This document shows, piece after piece, positions 16,382 to 24,417 of a DNA stretch of 64,000 nt. The stretch comes from CAYYIS01 sp964470965 (lineage in GTDB: Bacteria; JAAXHH01; JABIQT01), in the NCBI GenBank assembly GCA_964470965.1, contig CAYYIS010000007.1, positions 78,386 through 142,385 of the forward strand, written 5' to 3'. Every line of letters begins with the position of its first letter. Within the stretch, counting starts at the first letter, position 1. The notes beneath the pieces are model-generated. The model was not told where the DNA came from. It was given only the letters and a program-made list of their open reading frames with translations, and did no database searches. Made by a program: the position numbers and the translations under genes.

Positions 16382-17668
16382 TTATCGTCCGGCAAGGATT
16401 CTGACGATTGCCCTCCTCAAAATCGCCTCCGAGGCACCAGACACGAAGGCGTCCACAGGTTCGTAGCCTCCTTCTAAAAAGGAGCGCTCAAGCGTAATAT
16501 ATCCGGTACCTAGATCGCCGTAGCCGGCTACGGCCACAAAAGCGTCGGGACGGACTGCCTGCGCATGTAGCTGGTATTCTATGAACGTCTCACCCGGAAG
16601 GTGAACGATCGCAACCCGGTCGTTGAGGTGCAGGCAGGTAAGCGGGATCGGTTCTTCCCGACGCCGGAGGTAGGCCAGAATCAGCGCAGCCTTGCTGCGG
16701 ATTTTAGCAGATCCGGTTTCTCTTCGGATCTGGGTCAGGAGCGATTCTTCTTCAAGATCTTCCCTCGGCGGCAGGCATGCTTCTTCTACAACCCAGCGTA
16801 ACGAGTCGATCTTCTGTCGCTCCATGGTAGCTTCGGAAGCAGCCATGGCATCATGAATTCGCCTTGTGAACAGTTCGCGATTGTCGTCAACCCCGTCGTT
16901 GTACTTTCCCGCGGTGATATTGCCGGCACCACCGGTAAAATAGAGGTGCCGTACGCCGTGTTCCAGGGCCCGGCGATTCCGCGCCAGTCCGACGAATTCG
17001 GGTGTTACGACACCCGTGCCGTCCATACTGGTAGGGTGTACCGCGTAGTAGTGGAGGAATGCAAGAGGACCGCCTCCGTTCCAGAACCCGATCGTCTTCA
17101 TAATGGGGTCGATCAGTCCTTCGGGTTCTGCGCGAACCGCCGGATCTGCGGTTTTAGTCCACCGCACAGCTTTGACCTTTCCGTCGGCACCCATCACCCG
17201 TCGGTTGGAAGCGATGCGATCGACCCGGGCTTCTCCGACGCCGATCTCTGTACAGGGCTGCTGAGAAAGCATCGCGCCCCGAGCCGCTTCGGCCGCCTGT
17301 GCGCGGACCCGCTCCGCCCAGTCGCCGGCCATAATGACACCGGGCCACCCGTGGGCATCGAGGATATCCTGGGCGTCCCGATCGGCCCATGGCGTGTCGT
17401 GGGCGTGGATACAGTGAACCGCCACCCGTTCAGGCGTGGTCTTGACGGCTTCGGCCAGGTCCACCCGCCAGCGGCGGTAGTCGCCGTTACTCAGCTCGGC
17501 CCAGTCTAGGGCGCACAGCACGATCGGCGGCTCTCCCTCCGGCACCAGTACCACCCCCAGCGCCGAAAGCGGGTCGCTGACAGCCGTGACCGGCGGATAC
17601 CAACCAGCGCATAAGGGATGACCGATGGGTGGTGTAATATCGGATTGGAAGGTAGCCAGGTGTAACAT
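16382..17668 (-). CDS. Neutral/alkaline ceramidase-like hydrolase
   Basis: The 428-aa protein begins with FQSDITPPIGHPLCAGW, the start of the neutral/alkaline non-lysosomal ceramidase-like fold. Zinc-site-like histidines follow in VAVHCIHAHDTP and FLHYYAVHPTSM, and there is a conserved glycine-rich FTGGAGNITAGKYN and a late VHLPGETFIEYQ. Unlike secreted ceramidases it has no signal peptide and is shorter than the classical enzymes (about 650-750 aa), which fits the short homologues found in environmental bacteria that act on unknown amides. It is isolated on the minus strand. Family is likely; ceramide as substrate is not established. Confidence 0.75.
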   Translation of the reverse strand: MLHLATFQSDITPPIGHPLCAGWYPPVTAVSDPLSALGVVLVPEGEPPIVLCALDWAELSNGDYRRWRVDLAEAVKTTPERVAVHCIHAHDTPWADRDAQDILDAHGWPGVIMAGDWAERVRAQAAEAARGAMLSQQPCTEIGVGEARVDRIASNRRVMGADGKVKAVRWTKTADPAVRAEPEGLIDPIMKTIGFWNGGGPLAFLHYYAVHPTSMDGTGVVTPEFVGLARNRRALEHGVRHLYFTGGAGNITAGKYNDGVDDNRELFTRRIHDAMAASEATMERQKIDSLRWVVEEACLPPREDLEEESLLTQIRRETGSAKIRSKAALILAYLRRREEPIPLTCLHLNDRVAIVHLPGETFIEYQLHAQAVRPDAFVAVAGYGDLGTGYITLERSFLEGGYEPVDAFVSGASEAILRRAIVRILAGR

Positions 17669-18521
17669 GCCAAGTCCTTGTCTTTGTCTTATGGCATTTC
17701 AGTCCGGCTCCGGCCGGACATATAACAAAGATTTAACAGAATAGCGATTACAGTCTAACGATACGGTAATACCACTGAATAGATCTCGGATTCCATCACC
17801 CATCAAAACCAACAGGCTCGATCTCGACCGATTACGGATTGCCAACCTATTGAAAGAGACACATGGTGGCCAGAAAAACACGCCCTGCGAATTCCATTCC
17901 GGTCGGCTTTGATCGGTCGTTGACTTGAGCCTCGGCATCACATCCCATCATTTCCTAATACGTGCCAGGCTCGAACAAATGCTATGCTCCATTTACCGTG
18001 AGGCATAGTATGGAAAATGTCACGACACGCTCAAGTGAGTTCTGCCGGAACTTGCATGTACTTCGGACAGAGCGTTCGCACGGGACAGGATCCGTGTCAG
18101 AACAACAGTCGCCATATGGAGACAACGGGGCTGGAACAGCAGTATCTTTGTTTACACGGACGGCAGCCACGTTCAAGGGGATGTGCCAACATAAATCCTT
18201 GATGCAGCGGGCGAGGCACTTATGCCTCCCGCCGGTGCCCGGGACAGGGAGATGGGTCCAAATCTCACAGGTCACTATCTGCCTACCAGGGTTGTTACGC
18301 CGGTCATGGATAGCGCCCAGACTGGCGGCCAAATGGACGTCCCCCTGAAACCCCTGATTCCGGAGCGACGGAATAAAGTGGCTGCCATGATCTCCTGGGC
18401 CGCCACGGTGGAGCCAGGAGACGGTCTATACCACCCTTTTCTAGCCTCTCCGATAGCCGACTATATCTCCACAACTATAGGCATGGACGGTGGTATCCTA
18501 AAGCGGTGACCGTATTGCCTG
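17669..18521. other. Long spacer containing a decayed dehydrogenase
   Basis: This 853-base region lies between two minus-strand genes. Its right half holds a short-chain dehydrogenase remnant on the plus strand, listed separately. The left part (17669-18000) has no recognisable coding sequence. Confidence 0.5.
18030..18509 (+). pseudogene. Remnant of a short-chain dehydrogenase/reductase (SDR)
   Basis: Pieces of an SDR appear in order but in different frames. A segment near 18117 (RHMETTG) is followed after a frame change by SSIFVYTDGSHVQGDVPT, which ends at a stop near 18212. Then, in another frame, RVVTPVMDSAQTGG and the typical SDR C-terminus KVAAMISW...PFLASPIADYISTTIGMDGG run to the stop at 18509. 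The N-terminal cofactor motif is not found. Frame changes and the internal stop show it is not functional as read. Identification rests on the C-terminal pattern and is moderately certain. Confidence 0.5.
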
Positions 18522-19571
18522 TCATCTCTTCAAAAGACGGATATAATCCCGGGCTACATGCAGGTCCGCCAGAGCCTCCTCCGCCTGGCTCAACGGGGTT
18601 TCTTCGCCCCTCAGTGCCTGAATGAAATGGGTGGCCTGCAACCGCATGGCGTGTGTCCACGGAAGGTGCGGTTTGATAGTCTGCGGCTGTATCCCGCCAC
18701 CTGGATCCCTAAAAAACGTCACTTTGCCCGGACGATTACTGGCAAGAGGTGCAGGCAGCTCCAACTTAACATAACCCTTTTCGAAAGCAATCAGGACTTC
18801 TTCCTGCCAGTCGATGGTCGTATGGTACGGGGACATTTCGATTGTTCCGCTCACCCCGGATGTGCTTTGCACGGCCAGTAGGACTCCGGCGGGATCGGCG
18901 TAATCAACTCGGTAGTCCTCCCCGAGGAGAAACCGCATCAGGTTCACCTGGTGGATGTAGTAATTAACGAATGAACCGAACTGGCGCTGCGTATCTTCGT
19001 CCATATCGGCTGGCAAAGGATCCCGGGCGCCATCCGGCGCCTCCTCATCCGTGCTGATCAGTGGGTTGTCTCCACCGGCTATGAAGTCTCCAGCAGGCAT
19101 CAGGATACGAATATACCGCAGATGGCCTAACTCTCCGGTCTCTTTGAGGCGTTCGATCTCCTGACGGGCGGCCAGGCTGGCGGGGTCGCTGCGTTTGTGG
19201 TACCCCAGATAATGTCTGGCATCGCTTTGGTGCAATTCGCCCAGCAGGCGCTCCCCTGCTTCGACTGAGCACGAAAGCGGCTTTTCCGTAAACACCGGAA
19301 TGCCTTTTGTAAACAGATCCGGCAGCAAGACACCGTGCACCCAGAAGGGCTGGGCCGCCACGATGCCATCCAGATCCTCGGCTTCGAGCATATCGGTATG
19401 ACTCGTGTAAACACGCTCCACGCCGTAGCGCACCGCCACCAACCTTCCCAGTTCGGGACGTGCTTCAGCGATGGCCACCACGTCGCACGTGTCTAACTGT
19501 GCGTAATTCTGTAAATGGGCGCACTGACCCATAAATCCCGTGCCCACAAACCCTAACCTCGGTTTGCCCAT
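18522..19571 (-). CDS. Gfo/Idh/MocA-family NAD(P)-dependent oxidoreductase
   Basis: This 349-aa protein starts with a Rossmann motif (LGFVGTGFMGQCAHL) and carries the family's EKP catalytic motif (VFTEKPLSCSVEAG) with the downstream histidine in YYIHQVNLMRFLLG. The family oxidises or reduces hydroxyl groups of sugars, inositols and their derivatives. A strong AGGGGGA precedes the ATG. It is isolated, flanked by spacers holding an SDR remnant downstream and a PhyH remnant upstream, so it may be what is left of a larger catabolic cluster. Its substrate is unknown. Confidence 0.88.
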   Translation of the reverse strand: MGKPRLGFVGTGFMGQCAHLQNYAQLDTCDVVAIAEARPELGRLVAVRYGVERVYTSHTDMLEAEDLDGIVAAQPFWVHGVLLPDLFTKGIPVFTEKPLSCSVEAGERLLGELHQSDARHYLGYHKRSDPASLAARQEIERLKETGELGHLRYIRILMPAGDFIAGGDNPLISTDEEAPDGARDPLPADMDEDTQRQFGSFVNYYIHQVNLMRFLLGEDYRVDYADPAGVLLAVQSTSGVSGTIEMSPYHTTIDWQEEVLIAFEKGYVKLELPAPLASNRPGKVTFFRDPGGGIQPQTIKPHLPWTHAMRLQATHFIQALRGEETPLSQAEEALADLHVARDYIRLLKR

Positions 19572-19642
19572 TGTTCCCCCTTAAAGTCGCGAGGTAATTT
19601 GCTGTCCTGTTACTTTATTCCCGGCCGATACTCATCCGAATT

Positions 19643-20259
19643 TCAGCCCGGGCACTGCTCTTCCGAAAGCCCCAGGGGCCGTCCCGTATGATAGGGGTGT
19701 CCCACCGGTGGAAACCGCCATAGCTCACGCTGTTTGGCCGTCAGCCCGCCTATGAATTCCTGAGACAAGGATGCGACAACTCCCAGTTGGGTGTAATGCC
19801 AGAACTTTTCCCAGTAGGGTCCAGCCCGGCCGAAACTATAGCCCCAGGTAAGGCGCTGGCCATCTTTCCGAGTGTAAGCACTGGCGCTGTGCTGGGTAAA
19901 GTCAGTAAAGATGCAGGGGTGCCTGGTCTTCGTTCACGTCCCCCAGATGGATCCAGGAACCAATCTGCCCGAACGCGGGTAAATCTCCGATGCCCATGTG
20001 ACCTGAAAATCGGACGATGAGGTCGCCGGTCCGAAGCCGAAAAGCCGCTTACCTGTTCAATAACTGGATGTCGTCAGGTACGAAAACTTATGATCTGGAG
20101 CGACTGTGAACAGGATCCATGGAACTCCAGATGGTTCCCTGAAGGTTGAGATTTGTGTGCAAGCATCTTCGTCACCCGTATGACCTGCTGGCCGGGGTCA
20201 GGATGAAAGTTGATTTTTGGGTATTGGCAAAGACAGTAACACGCTATCCATCGGCTCAT
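19643..20259 (-). pseudogene. Decayed phytanoyl-CoA dioxygenase (PhyH)-type gene
   Basis: Three pieces on the minus strand line up with a PhyH-type oxygenase but are broken. About 20259-20140 reads FHPDPGQQVIRVTKMLAHKSQPSG and then loses frame. 20049-19900 reads RLRTGDLIVRFSGHMG...IGSWIHLGDVNEDQAPLHL and ends at a stop. A shifted frame continues as KDGQRLTWGYSFGRAGPYWEKFW...LTAKQRELWRFPPVGHPYHTG to a stop at 19643. The GDLIV, WIHLGDVNEDQAPL and late aromatic-rich segments are typical of PhyH proteins in this type of genome. The N-terminal third is missing, so the gene is non-functional as read. Confidence 0.6.
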
Positions 20260-20293
20260 TCGATGTCAAGAATTTGTTTCCCTCTGTGTGATC

Positions 20294-20329
20294 GTCAATA
20301 TTGACATTGAAATGTCAGTCCGATATATT
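20294..20329 (+). promoter_or_regulatory. Strong sigma-70 promoter overlapped by two palindromes
   Basis: A consensus TTGACA (20301-20306) is followed after exactly 17 bases by TATATT (20324-20329). Two palindromes overlap the -35 element: GTCAATATTGAC (20294-20305) and TGACAT-TGAA-ATGTCA (20302-20317). Transcription would start near 20336 with a leader of about 113 bases to the Gfo/Idh gene. Placement suggests an operator at which a repressor blocks RNA polymerase; the regulator is not in the window. Confidence 0.65.
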
Positions 20330-20448
20330 TTCTTGAGTAGCCATTCATTATTAATTTCAGTCATTACCGCAAAGTTTCGAAAAGCTGTTGGACATGAGAA
20401 GGTTCCCGATATTCAACATTCGGTCTTAGTCGACCCTGAGGAGTTACC

Positions 20449-21510
20449 ATGTCAAATCAGTACCGTGTCGGTGTTATCGGCTGCGGCAGTATTTCGAATC
20501 TCCATATGACCGGATACAACGGCGACGAGCGGTTTCAGGTGGTCGCCGCGTCGGATCCGGTGGACGAAGCGCTCAACAGTTTTTGTGGTCGGTACGACAT
20601 TGCAGGCCGGTATGCGGATGCCCGCAAGATGCTCGATGAAGAAGCGCTGGATGTGATCAGTATATGCACGTGGCACAAACTGCATGCACCCATGACCATC
20701 GCCGCCTGCGCGCGTAAACCGAAGGCCATTCTGTGTGAAAAACCCATGGGGACCAACATGGGTGAATGCGATGAAATGATGATTGCAGCCAAGCGGAATG
20801 AAGTTAAACTGGCCATAGCCCATCAGCGGCGGTTCAATCCGGCGTGGACCGACGCCCGAAATCTGCTTGCGGCAGGCGCCGTCGGCGCTCCCAAGCATGT
20901 GTGCACCAGCGGCGGTCAGGGATTGCTCAACGACTGTTCCCACATCTTCGATTTCATGCGGTATGTAATGAGCGATCCCTCAGCGCAGTGGGTCATCGGC
21001 AACATTGAAAGGAAAACTGACCGCTACGAGCGTGACATCCGGATAGAGGACCGGAGCGCCGGTATCATCGGATTCGACAACGGCGCCATCGGCATGCTGT
21101 TGCAGGAACTCGCTCCCGGGCGCCAGGGCGGCACCGTGTACGGCGAGGACGGAATCCTGGACGTCAGCGAAGCCCGTGTGCGTATGTTGAGCAGCAAAAC
21201 GGGCACTTGGGAGGAGCGCCCCTCCGTCGGTGAAGACAACAGCGTCTGCCAGGCTAGAGAACTGGCGGATTGGCTCGACGGGACACTCGGAACATACCGT
21301 GGCCAAGCCAGCAACGGGCGGGCGGCGGTGGAAATCATCATGGCAATCTACGAATCCGCCCGCCTGCACGAAGTAGTTCAGATGCCGGTACGTACCCACG
21401 CTTCTCCGATAGATGTGATGGTCGATAACGGAGACCTTCCGGTGGAGCGCCCCGGACGCTATGATATCCGGTCATTCCTCCTGCGCGGCGAAGACATGCG
21501 ACCCGATTAA
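20449..21510 (+). CDS. Gfo/Idh/MocA-family oxidoreductase (first gene of sugar operon)
   Basis: This is a 353-aa sugar dehydrogenase-like protein with an N-terminal Rossmann motif (VGVIGCGSISNLHM), the EKP motif (ILCEKPMGTNMGEC) and the family histidine in NDCSHIFDFMRY. An alternative glycine-rich start is not needed: the ATG at 20449 has GAGGAG in place. It opens a tight operon, with the aldo/keto reductase starting 25 bases after its stop and the mutarotase following. Together with those partners a role in oxidising a deoxy- or acid sugar is likely. It is distinct in sequence from the Gfo/Idh gene at 18522. Confidence 0.9.
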   Translation: MSNQYRVGVIGCGSISNLHMTGYNGDERFQVVAASDPVDEALNSFCGRYDIAGRYADARKMLDEEALDVISICTWHKLHAPMTIAACARKPKAILCEKPMGTNMGECDEMMIAAKRNEVKLAIAHQRRFNPAWTDARNLLAAGAVGAPKHVCTSGGQGLLNDCSHIFDFMRYVMSDPSAQWVIGNIERKTDRYERDIRIEDRSAGIIGFDNGAIGMLLQELAPGRQGGTVYGEDGILDVSEARVRMLSSKTGTWEERPSVGEDNSVCQARELADWLDGTLGTYRGQASNGRAAVEIIMAIYESARLHEVVQMPVRTHASPIDVMVDNGDLPVERPGRYDIRSFLLRGEDMRPD

Positions 21511-21534
21511 ATCTGACGAACTTAGGAGTCCCAC

Positions 21535-22527
21535 ATGATTCCACAGGAAACAGCAGAGATCGGCCGGACGGGACTGCATGTGTCACGTCTCGGATTGGGG
21601 GGCGCGCCGCTGGCTGGATTGTTCAGTGGCGTTACGCAGGAGCAGGCGTCGGAAACGATCGAACGGTATCTCGGTCACGGCCTCCGCTTGTTTGACACAG
21701 CACCTTTGTACGGAAGCGGCTTGAGCGAAACCCGCCTTGGTAAGGTTCTGTCGACGAAGGACCGCGACTCATTCGTTCTGGCGTCCAAGGTAGGCCGTCT
21801 GCTCGTACCGGATCAGAACCGGCCTATCGATGTGTGGTCAGAGGATCTGCCCCCGCTGCGAGCGACGTTCGACTACAGCTACGATGCTGTTATGCGCTCC
21901 CTGGAGGAAAGCCTCGGACGCCTTAATCTAGATCGTATTGACATCCTTCATATACACGATCCGGATGATCACTATGAAGATGCGCTCAAACACGCTCAAA
22001 AGGCGCTGATTCAGTTGCGTGGCGAAGGTGTTATTCGTGCAATAGGTGCCGGGATGAATCAGTGGGAGATGTTGGTCCGGTTTGCGAGAGAAGGGGACTT
22101 TGACTGCTTCCTGTTGGCAGGGAGATACACCCTCATTGATCATAGTGGCCTTTCGGAGCTGCTGCCCATCTGCGAAGAAAATCGAATCAGTATAATCGTA
22201 GGTGGTCCTTACAACAGCGGGATACTGGCCTCGGGAGCGGTGGATGGGGCCACGTTCAATTATGAACCTGCGGCGCCAGCCATAATGGATCGTGTAGCGA
22301 AGGTAGAGGCAGTCTGCTCCCGGCATGATGTGCCGCTTAAAGCGGCAGCGCTGCAGTTCCCGCTAGCCCACCCCGCCATAGCCGCCATCATCCCGGGTGG
22401 CCGCTCACCGAAAGAGGTAGACGAGAACTACCGGATGGTTGCCCACCCGATTCCGACGGACTTCTGGGCGGAAATCCGCGCGGAAGGGCTGGTGCCAGAC
22501 AATGCACCGACGCCGTGCATGAGATAA
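21535..22527 (+). CDS. Aldo/keto reductase, D-threo-aldose 1-dehydrogenase / L-fucose dehydrogenase type
   Basis: This 330-aa aldo/keto reductase starts IGRTGLHVSRLGLGGAPLAGLF. The catalytic tetrad is visible: Asp and Tyr in RLFDTAPLYGSG, Lys in VLASKVGRLL, and His in DILHIHDPDDH. The His-Asp-Pro-Asp-Asp segment and the SWNP-free C-terminus are typical of the aldose 1-dehydrogenase subgroup that oxidises L-fucose, D-arabinose and related sugars to lactones with NAD(P). Immediate linkage to a mutarotase-like gene (20 bases) fits substrate anomer interconversion before oxidation. Exact sugar is inferred, not proven. Confidence 0.86.
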   Translation: MIPQETAEIGRTGLHVSRLGLGGAPLAGLFSGVTQEQASETIERYLGHGLRLFDTAPLYGSGLSETRLGKVLSTKDRDSFVLASKVGRLLVPDQNRPIDVWSEDLPPLRATFDYSYDAVMRSLEESLGRLNLDRIDILHIHDPDDHYEDALKHAQKALIQLRGEGVIRAIGAGMNQWEMLVRFAREGDFDCFLLAGRYTLIDHSGLSELLPICEENRISIIVGGPYNSGILASGAVDGATFNYEPAAPAIMDRVAKVEAVCSRHDVPLKAAALQFPLAHPAIAAIIPGGRSPKEVDENYRMVAHPIPTDFWAEIRAEGLVPDNAPTPCMR

Positions 22528-22546
22528 AATGATTACAGGAGGAACA

Positions 22547-22879
22547 ATGGACGCTATACAACGCTACGGCATGGTATTGAAGATTAAACCGGACAGAATC
22601 GAAGAATACAAGAAATATCACGCCGAAATTTGGTCGGGTGTGGCGGATATGATTACCGCCTGCAACATCACCAATTATTCTATATATCTGAAGGACGACT
22701 ATCTGTTTTCCTACTTCGAATATACCGGGGATGATTTTGAAGCGGATATGGCGAAAATGAAGGCGGATTCCACAACGCAGGCATGGTGGGACGTTATGAT
22801 GCCCATGCAGGACCCGCTGCCTACCCGGGAGGAAGGCGAATGGTGGGCGAATATGGAAGAAGTATTCCATCAGCATTGA
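22547..22879 (+). CDS. L-rhamnose mutarotase-like protein
   Basis: This 110-aa protein belongs to the RhaM family (a dimeric alpha-beta barrel that interconverts sugar anomers). Matching positions include the His in EEYKKYHAEIW, the tyrosine-rich NITNYSIYLKDD and the tryptophan pair in TQAWWDVMMP. An in-frame ATG at 22529 exists, but the ATG at 22547 is preceded by AGGAGG and gives the family length (about 104-115 aa). It closes the Gfo/Idh-aldo/keto reductase operon. The sugar may be rhamnose or fucose. Confidence 0.88.
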   Translation: MDAIQRYGMVLKIKPDRIEEYKKYHAEIWSGVADMITACNITNYSIYLKDDYLFSYFEYTGDDFEADMAKMKADSTTQAWWDVMMPMQDPLPTREEGEWWANMEEVFHQH

Positions 22880-23294
22880 TAGTGTGACGGCGTCGTGCTG
22901 TCCCAATTCCCACTCATTCAAGCATCACGTTGCGTCCATGCAAATCTTCCCGTTAGGCATCCCCGCTGGAAGCAAGGGGCCTGGCCGGCAAAGACAATTT
23001 GACTAATGCCTTTGAGACGGTAGTGTTACAGGGTCTTCCAGGGTTAACTGGCTACGCATATTTTCTGACCCTGAAGGGATTGTTGATCAGGGTGTCTACC
23101 CGCGATGATCTGCCCGCCGGGCCGCGGACGGGATTCCGATCAAATCGTCGGCATCTCAAGCGGTGGCACCATCTCGTTCTCCGCTGCTATTAGACGCCGG
23201 ATCATAAAGAAATATCCGACGGCTCCCACGGTTTTTTTTGGTGTTTAAGGCGTTACCTATCTGGTACAACGGCTGCAATCAGCCAGGAGGATTT
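22880..23294. other. Spacer with no recognised gene
   Basis: This 415-base spacer lies between the mutarotase-like gene and the PhyH gene. Frames here are short and without domains. A T8 run at about 23232 follows only a weak stem, so no terminator is called. Confidence 0.45.
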
Positions 23295-24182
23295 ATGAGT
23301 TTGACCGACAACCAGGTTGCGGAGTACGAAGAACACGGCGTGCTGATCGCCGAAGAAGTACTCACATACAGTGACATCGAACCCGTGGTTGAGGCCCTAA
23401 CCGATTTCCTCAGTGAGCGGGCGAGGGTGCTTCAGGCCGAAGGCCGCATCGTGGATCTGTTCGAGGGCGAACCGTTCGTCTCCCGATATGCCAGACTGTT
23501 CAAGCAGTACAGCGACATCGGCCGTGGTATCGACATCATGCAGATGCGTGCGAAAGCCGTGTTCGAGTTCCTGCGAAACGATAACCTGCTTGATGCGGTG
23601 GAATCTCTTGTCGGCCCCGATATCACTTGCTCACCCATCCAGCATATCCGCGCCAAGCCGCCCTCGCATCTGGTCGACGGACCGGACTATCACCACAACG
23701 TGCCCTGGCACCAGGATTCCGGTGTGGCGTGGGAAGAGTCGGATCGCGCCAAGATCATCACCTGCTGGATTCCACTGGTAGACGCCACGATTGAGCGTGG
23801 GTGTATGCACGTGATGTCGGATGTTTTCAAAATGGGGCACCTGGAACATCATTCGGACGGCGCCACAACGATAAAACCTGAGCTGTTGCCGGATATGGAA
23901 CCGTTGCCCCTGGAGGTGAAAATGGGCAGTGTCGTTTTCCTGAACCAGTTCACGCCTCATCATTCCACCAGCAATCAAACGGAATGGGACGTCCGCTGGA
24001 GCATGGATCTGCGCTACCAGCCGTACGGCACCCCCACCGGTCGGCCGTTCCATCCCAATTTCTGTGTCCGTAGCCGCAGTCATCCCGATCGGGTACTTAC
24101 GGATTACAAGACCTGGTGTGACCTGTGGGTAAACGCTTTCGAGGAAAATGCCCGCAACCCCCAGAAAGCGCACAGGATATGA
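23295..24182 (+). CDS. Phytanoyl-CoA dioxygenase (PhyH)-family Fe(II)/2-oxoglutarate oxygenase
   Basis: This 295-aa soluble oxygenase shows the HxD motif H139-x-D141 (NVPWHQDSGV), a distal histidine in NQFTPHHSTSNQ (about 222) and the 2-oxoglutarate arginine soon after (WDVRWSMDLRYQ). The start is the ATG behind AGGAGG at 23295; an upstream frame extension lacks a ribosome site. PhyH proteins hydroxylate diverse small molecules and are expanded in this window (four intact, one decayed). Position between a sugar operon and a sulfatase suggests an oxidised or sulfated natural product, which is inference. Confidence 0.88.
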   Translation: MSLTDNQVAEYEEHGVLIAEEVLTYSDIEPVVEALTDFLSERARVLQAEGRIVDLFEGEPFVSRYARLFKQYSDIGRGIDIMQMRAKAVFEFLRNDNLLDAVESLVGPDITCSPIQHIRAKPPSHLVDGPDYHHNVPWHQDSGVAWEESDRAKIITCWIPLVDATIERGCMHVMSDVFKMGHLEHHSDGATTIKPELLPDMEPLPLEVKMGSVVFLNQFTPHHSTSNQTEWDVRWSMDLRYQPYGTPTGRPFHPNFCVRSRSHPDRVLTDYKTWCDLWVNAFEENARNPQKAHRI

Positions 24183-24417
24183 CATCCATGTTGTTGGCCG
24201 GTAGCATTTGTCTATGGGAACGGTCACGGAATGCCATCGTCAGAAATTCCATGCTCTCAGCCGGCACACTTGACAATGTTGACAGGGGAATCGGTTCGTC
24301 TTCCGACTTGAAAGTAGAGTGTTGGTACCTCACTGACCCGTTAACCATTCAAAACGCTGTGTTGCGAGCCACCGGTCCGCCTCTCACACAAAATCGAACA
24401 AAACATCGGGAACGCCA

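Larger units (their letters stand above)
19572..20448. other. Long spacer: decayed PhyH gene plus promoter of the sugar operon
   Basis: This 877-base divergent region holds a broken PhyH-type oxygenase gene on the minus strand and, near its right end, the promoter and palindromes of the plus-strand sugar operon. Both are listed separately. Confidence 0.6.
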
